A stretch of DNA of 64,000 nt from Olsenella_K sp050953285 (lineage in GTDB: Bacteria > Actinomycetota > Coriobacteriia > Coriobacteriales > Atopobiaceae). The translations under genes were made by a program, and so were the position numbers. Below, piece after piece: positions 61,933 to 64,000 of the stretch. The DNA lies in contig JBMNMK010000002.1 in NCBI GenBank assembly GCA_050953285.1, forward strand, positions 1,240,001-1,304,000, in the 5' to 3' direction. Under the pieces are notes generated by a model that was not told the origin of the DNA, searched no databases, and saw nothing but the letters and a program-made list of their open reading frames with translations. Within the stretch, counting starts at the first letter, position 1; each line of letters starts with the position of its first letter.

Positions 61933-63033
61933 CTAGCGATTCTTATACATGCGATCGTAATAGTCCTGATAGGCACCGCTCGTCACATTGTCCACCCATT
62001 GCGCGTTGTCCAAATACCACCGAATGGTCTTCACAATGCCAACTTCATACGGCGTCTCGGGGTACCAGCCCAGCTCCGCCTTGATCTTGTCGGGCGCCAT
62101 ACCATAGCGCCTGTCGTGACCTTTACGGTCGCTCACATGGGCGATAAGATCCTCGTTGATAGCGCTGTCTTGGGTAATGCGCGCCACCTCTTTGATGATG
62201 GTCTTCACAATGTAGATGTTGGCACGCTCGTTGTGGCCGCCAATGTTGTAGACCTCACCCGTGCGCCCACCAGAGATGACCATATCGATGGCCTTGCAGT
62301 GGTCGTCCACATACAGCCAATCCCGCACGTTTAAGCCGTCCCCGTAAACGGGCAGTTCACGGTGCATGAGACAGTTGTGGATCATGAGCGGGATGAGTTT
62401 TTCTGGGAACTGGTAGGGACCGTAGTTGTTAGAGCAGCGCGTAATGAGCGTAGGCATGCCAAAGGTGTCGTGATAGGCCTTCACAAACATATCAGCAGAT
62501 GCCTTCGACGCACTGTAGGGGCTATGCGGTGAGAGCGGTGTGGTCTCGTAGAAGAAATCCGCATCTTCTGGATGGGCCGGACTACCGTTTTCATTGAGCT
62601 CACGAGGTATCTGGAGCGTGCCATACACCTCATCAGTACCCACCTGCAAGAAGCGATGCGCACCAAAGCCATCTGGCGTCTCCCATGCCGCGCGAGCGCA
62701 GTTGAGCATGTTGACCGTGCCCATAACGTTGGTATCTGCAAAGATGCCCGGGGTTTCAATGGAGCGATCCACATGGGACTCTGCGGCAAAGTTCACCACA
62801 TAATCGGGCTGATACTCCTCAAATACCCGCGTGATGGCAGCCCTATCACGGATGTCTGCGCGCACAAAGCTAAGGCGCTTATCGCCCTCCACCGAGGCCA
62901 AGTTCTCAAGGTTGCCCGCGTAGGTGAGCACATCGACATTCACAATGCGGATGTCATCGTGCTTCTTGAGCATATATAAAATGAAATTGGATCCAATGAA
63001 TCCTGCTCCACCGGTGACCAGATAGGTATGCAT
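61933..63033 (-). CDS. rfbB: dTDP-glucose 4,6-dehydratase
   Basis: A 366-residue extended SDR enzyme. The NAD site is TYLVTGGAGFIGSNFI, followed by FAAESHVDRSIETP, the catalytic triad YSASKAS with Tyr and Lys, and TRCSNNYGPYQFPEKLIP. It converts dTDP-glucose to the 4-keto-6-deoxy sugar. The length and motifs are those of RmlB. It lies 12 bases after rfbD. Confidence 0.96.
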   Translation of the reverse strand: MHTYLVTGGAGFIGSNFILYMLKKHDDIRIVNVDVLTYAGNLENLASVEGDKRLSFVRADIRDRAAITRVFEEYQPDYVVNFAAESHVDRSIETPGIFADTNVMGTVNMLNCARAAWETPDGFGAHRFLQVGTDEVYGTLQIPRELNENGSPAHPEDADFFYETTPLSPHSPYSASKASADMFVKAYHDTFGMPTLITRCSNNYGPYQFPEKLIPLMIHNCLMHRELPVYGDGLNVRDWLYVDDHCKAIDMVISGGRTGEVYNIGGHNERANIYIVKTIIKEVARITQDSAINEDLIAHVSDRKGHDRRYGMAPDKIKAELGWYPETPYEVGIVKTIRWYLDNAQWVDNVTSGAYQDYYDRMYKNR

Positions 63034-63045
63034 ATCTCTTCCGCC

Positions 63046-63951
63046 TTACATCTCTCGGGTGTCTACACTCTGTGCGTACGCATGTAGCGCGGCGCGCCAG
63101 GGGCGCATGCTGTTTCCCACCGTGCGCGCAAGATGCGCATTTTCCAAGCTTGAGTAGGCCGGGCGCGGAGCCGCTGTGGGAACACGCCGCTTGTACTCCT
63201 CTGAGCTTATGTATTCAATGGTGCAGGCGCGCCCAAACTCCTCCATGATTGCGGCAGCAAAATCTGCCCATGAGCAGGTGCCCTCGCAGGTGGCGTGATA
63301 GACACCGGGCTCCCCTGCCTGTGCGATGACCAAAATAGCATGCGCCAAATCATGAGCTGAAGTGGGGTTTCCCAACTGATCGTCCACCACACCTAAAGAA
63401 TCATGGGTGTCTGCCAGTTTCAGCATGGTTTTGACAAAGTTCTTGCCCACTCGCCCATAAAGCCACGCCGTCCTCACCACCATGGTGTTGGGACACAACG
63501 CCCGCGCAAGACCCTCACCAGCAAGTTTGCTGCGGCCATACATGCTGATGGGGTGCGGCACATCCTCTTCTGTCCGAGGACGCGCGTCAACTCCCTCAAA
63601 CACATAGTCCGTAGAGACCTGCACCAGCTTTGCCCCTTGGGCAGACGCAGCCAGCGCCAGATGCTGAGGCCCTAAGGCATTGGCGGCAAATGCCGCATCC
63701 GGTGCAGCTTCACACCCATCCACATTGGTCATAGCTGCACAGTTAATCACCAGGTCATAGGGCTTATGCGACAAGAACCATGCGCTCGTAGCCTCCCAGT
63801 TGGAGATATCGAAATCCTCCATGTCCACCAGGTCAACCTGGGCGTTAGCATAGGCGGGATCGATCGGTCCTATCTCTGATGCACCCTTGTCAATGATGCC
63901 TGCAAGCTCATGTGCAAGCTGCCCTTTTCCTCCGGTGATGAGCACGTGCAT
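63046..63951 (-). CDS. rfbD: dTDP-4-dehydrorhamnose reductase
   Basis: A 301-residue RmlD SDR reductase. It starts MHVLITGGKGQLAHELAGII, with STDYVFEG, the catalytic MYGRSKLAGE and RTAWLYGRVGKNFVKTML. ATG 63951 is chosen for AGAAGGAG upstream; the extension to 63996 is not conserved-looking. It is the first rml gene in view; rfbA is not in the window and may lie to the right. Confidence 0.95.
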   Translation of the reverse strand: MHVLITGGKGQLAHELAGIIDKGASEIGPIDPAYANAQVDLVDMEDFDISNWEATSAWFLSHKPYDLVINCAAMTNVDGCEAAPDAAFAANALGPQHLALAASAQGAKLVQVSTDYVFEGVDARPRTEEDVPHPISMYGRSKLAGEGLARALCPNTMVVRTAWLYGRVGKNFVKTMLKLADTHDSLGVVDDQLGNPTSAHDLAHAILVIAQAGEPGVYHATCEGTCSWADFAAAIMEEFGRACTIEYISSEEYKRRVPTAAPRPAYSSLENAHLARTVGNSMRPWRAALHAYAQSVDTREM

Positions 63952-64000
63952 GTAATAACTCCTTCTGTTTTGTGCGCCTTGCACAATGTAGTTCATAACG

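Noticed and set aside
1..64000. tRNA, rRNA, T-box and origin sequences.
   Set aside because: I looked in the intergenic spaces and saw no cloverleaf, T-box core or DnaA-box cluster; a covariance-model search could still find something missed by eye.

Overview
The window looks like chromosomal DNA of an actinobacterium of the class Coriobacteriia, most likely family Atopobiaceae (the Olsenella/Atopobium/Lancefieldella group). This is inferred from moderate G+C content and from the gene mix: a SUF operon headed by sufC, MurT/GatD, an AmaP/Asp23/DUF2273 envelope cluster, the acetylase route to diaminopimelate, malolactic enzyme, and anaerobic-type glycerol-3-phosphate oxidation. No gene names the species. 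I saw no rRNA, tRNA, CRISPR array or prophage.

Layout. 0-5.4 kb: a TrpR-family regulator, a small membrane protein, a DUF2974 hydrolase, an NlpC/P60 wall hydrolase and asparaginase. 5.4-6.8 kb: an intact IS3-family element lying in the loop of an intergenic hairpin. 6.9-13.4 kb: six genes for lysine/DAP synthesis by the N-acetyl branch, with a lysine riboswitch in front of lysA. 13.5-15.9 kb: a DUF2975/XRE/DUF4173 membrane module. 16-19.3 kb: gatCAB. 19.4-25.2 kb: sufCBDSU plus an IscR-like Rrf2 regulator. 25.2-29.7 kb: an acetyltransferase, class II aldolase, a Ser/Thr-rich membrane protein and a ThrE-type exporter. 29.8-33 kb: a thiamine-precursor ABC transporter under a TPP riboswitch with terminator. 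33.1-38.5 kb: a malolactic locus (permease, enzyme, LysR regulator) whose regulator is split by an ISL3-family element. 38.8-43.5 kb: ArsR regulator, nitroreductase, SRAP protein, acyltransferase, ribokinase. 42.7-50.8 kb: MurT/GatD, the Asp23/AmaP cluster, an LCP ligase, a membrane J-domain protein and a DUF3810 protein. 50.8-57.3 kb: glmS, a three-gene glycerol-3-phosphate oxidation operon and GAPDH. 57.6-61.2 kb: pstSCAB. 61.3-64 kb: rfbC, rfbB and rfbD for dTDP-rhamnose.

How the genes work together. Much of the window serves the cell envelope: meso-DAP for peptidoglycan, GlcN-6-P from GlmS, MurT/GatD amidation of lipid II, LCP ligation of glycopolymers and dTDP-rhamnose for surface glycans. 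The malolactic, glycerol-3-phosphate and GAPDH genes suit a fermentative anaerobe.

Most notable observations: (1) a dispersed 9-bp word, TTCTCGCCC/GGGCGAGAA, found 20 times in both orientations and several reading frames, far above chance and not explained by any annotated feature; (2) a precisely reconstructable, probably recent inactivation of the malolactic regulator by an ISL3 element; (3) an IS3 element in a hairpin loop; (4) several strong dyads at promoters (yerC, suf, thrE, mle) that look like operators.
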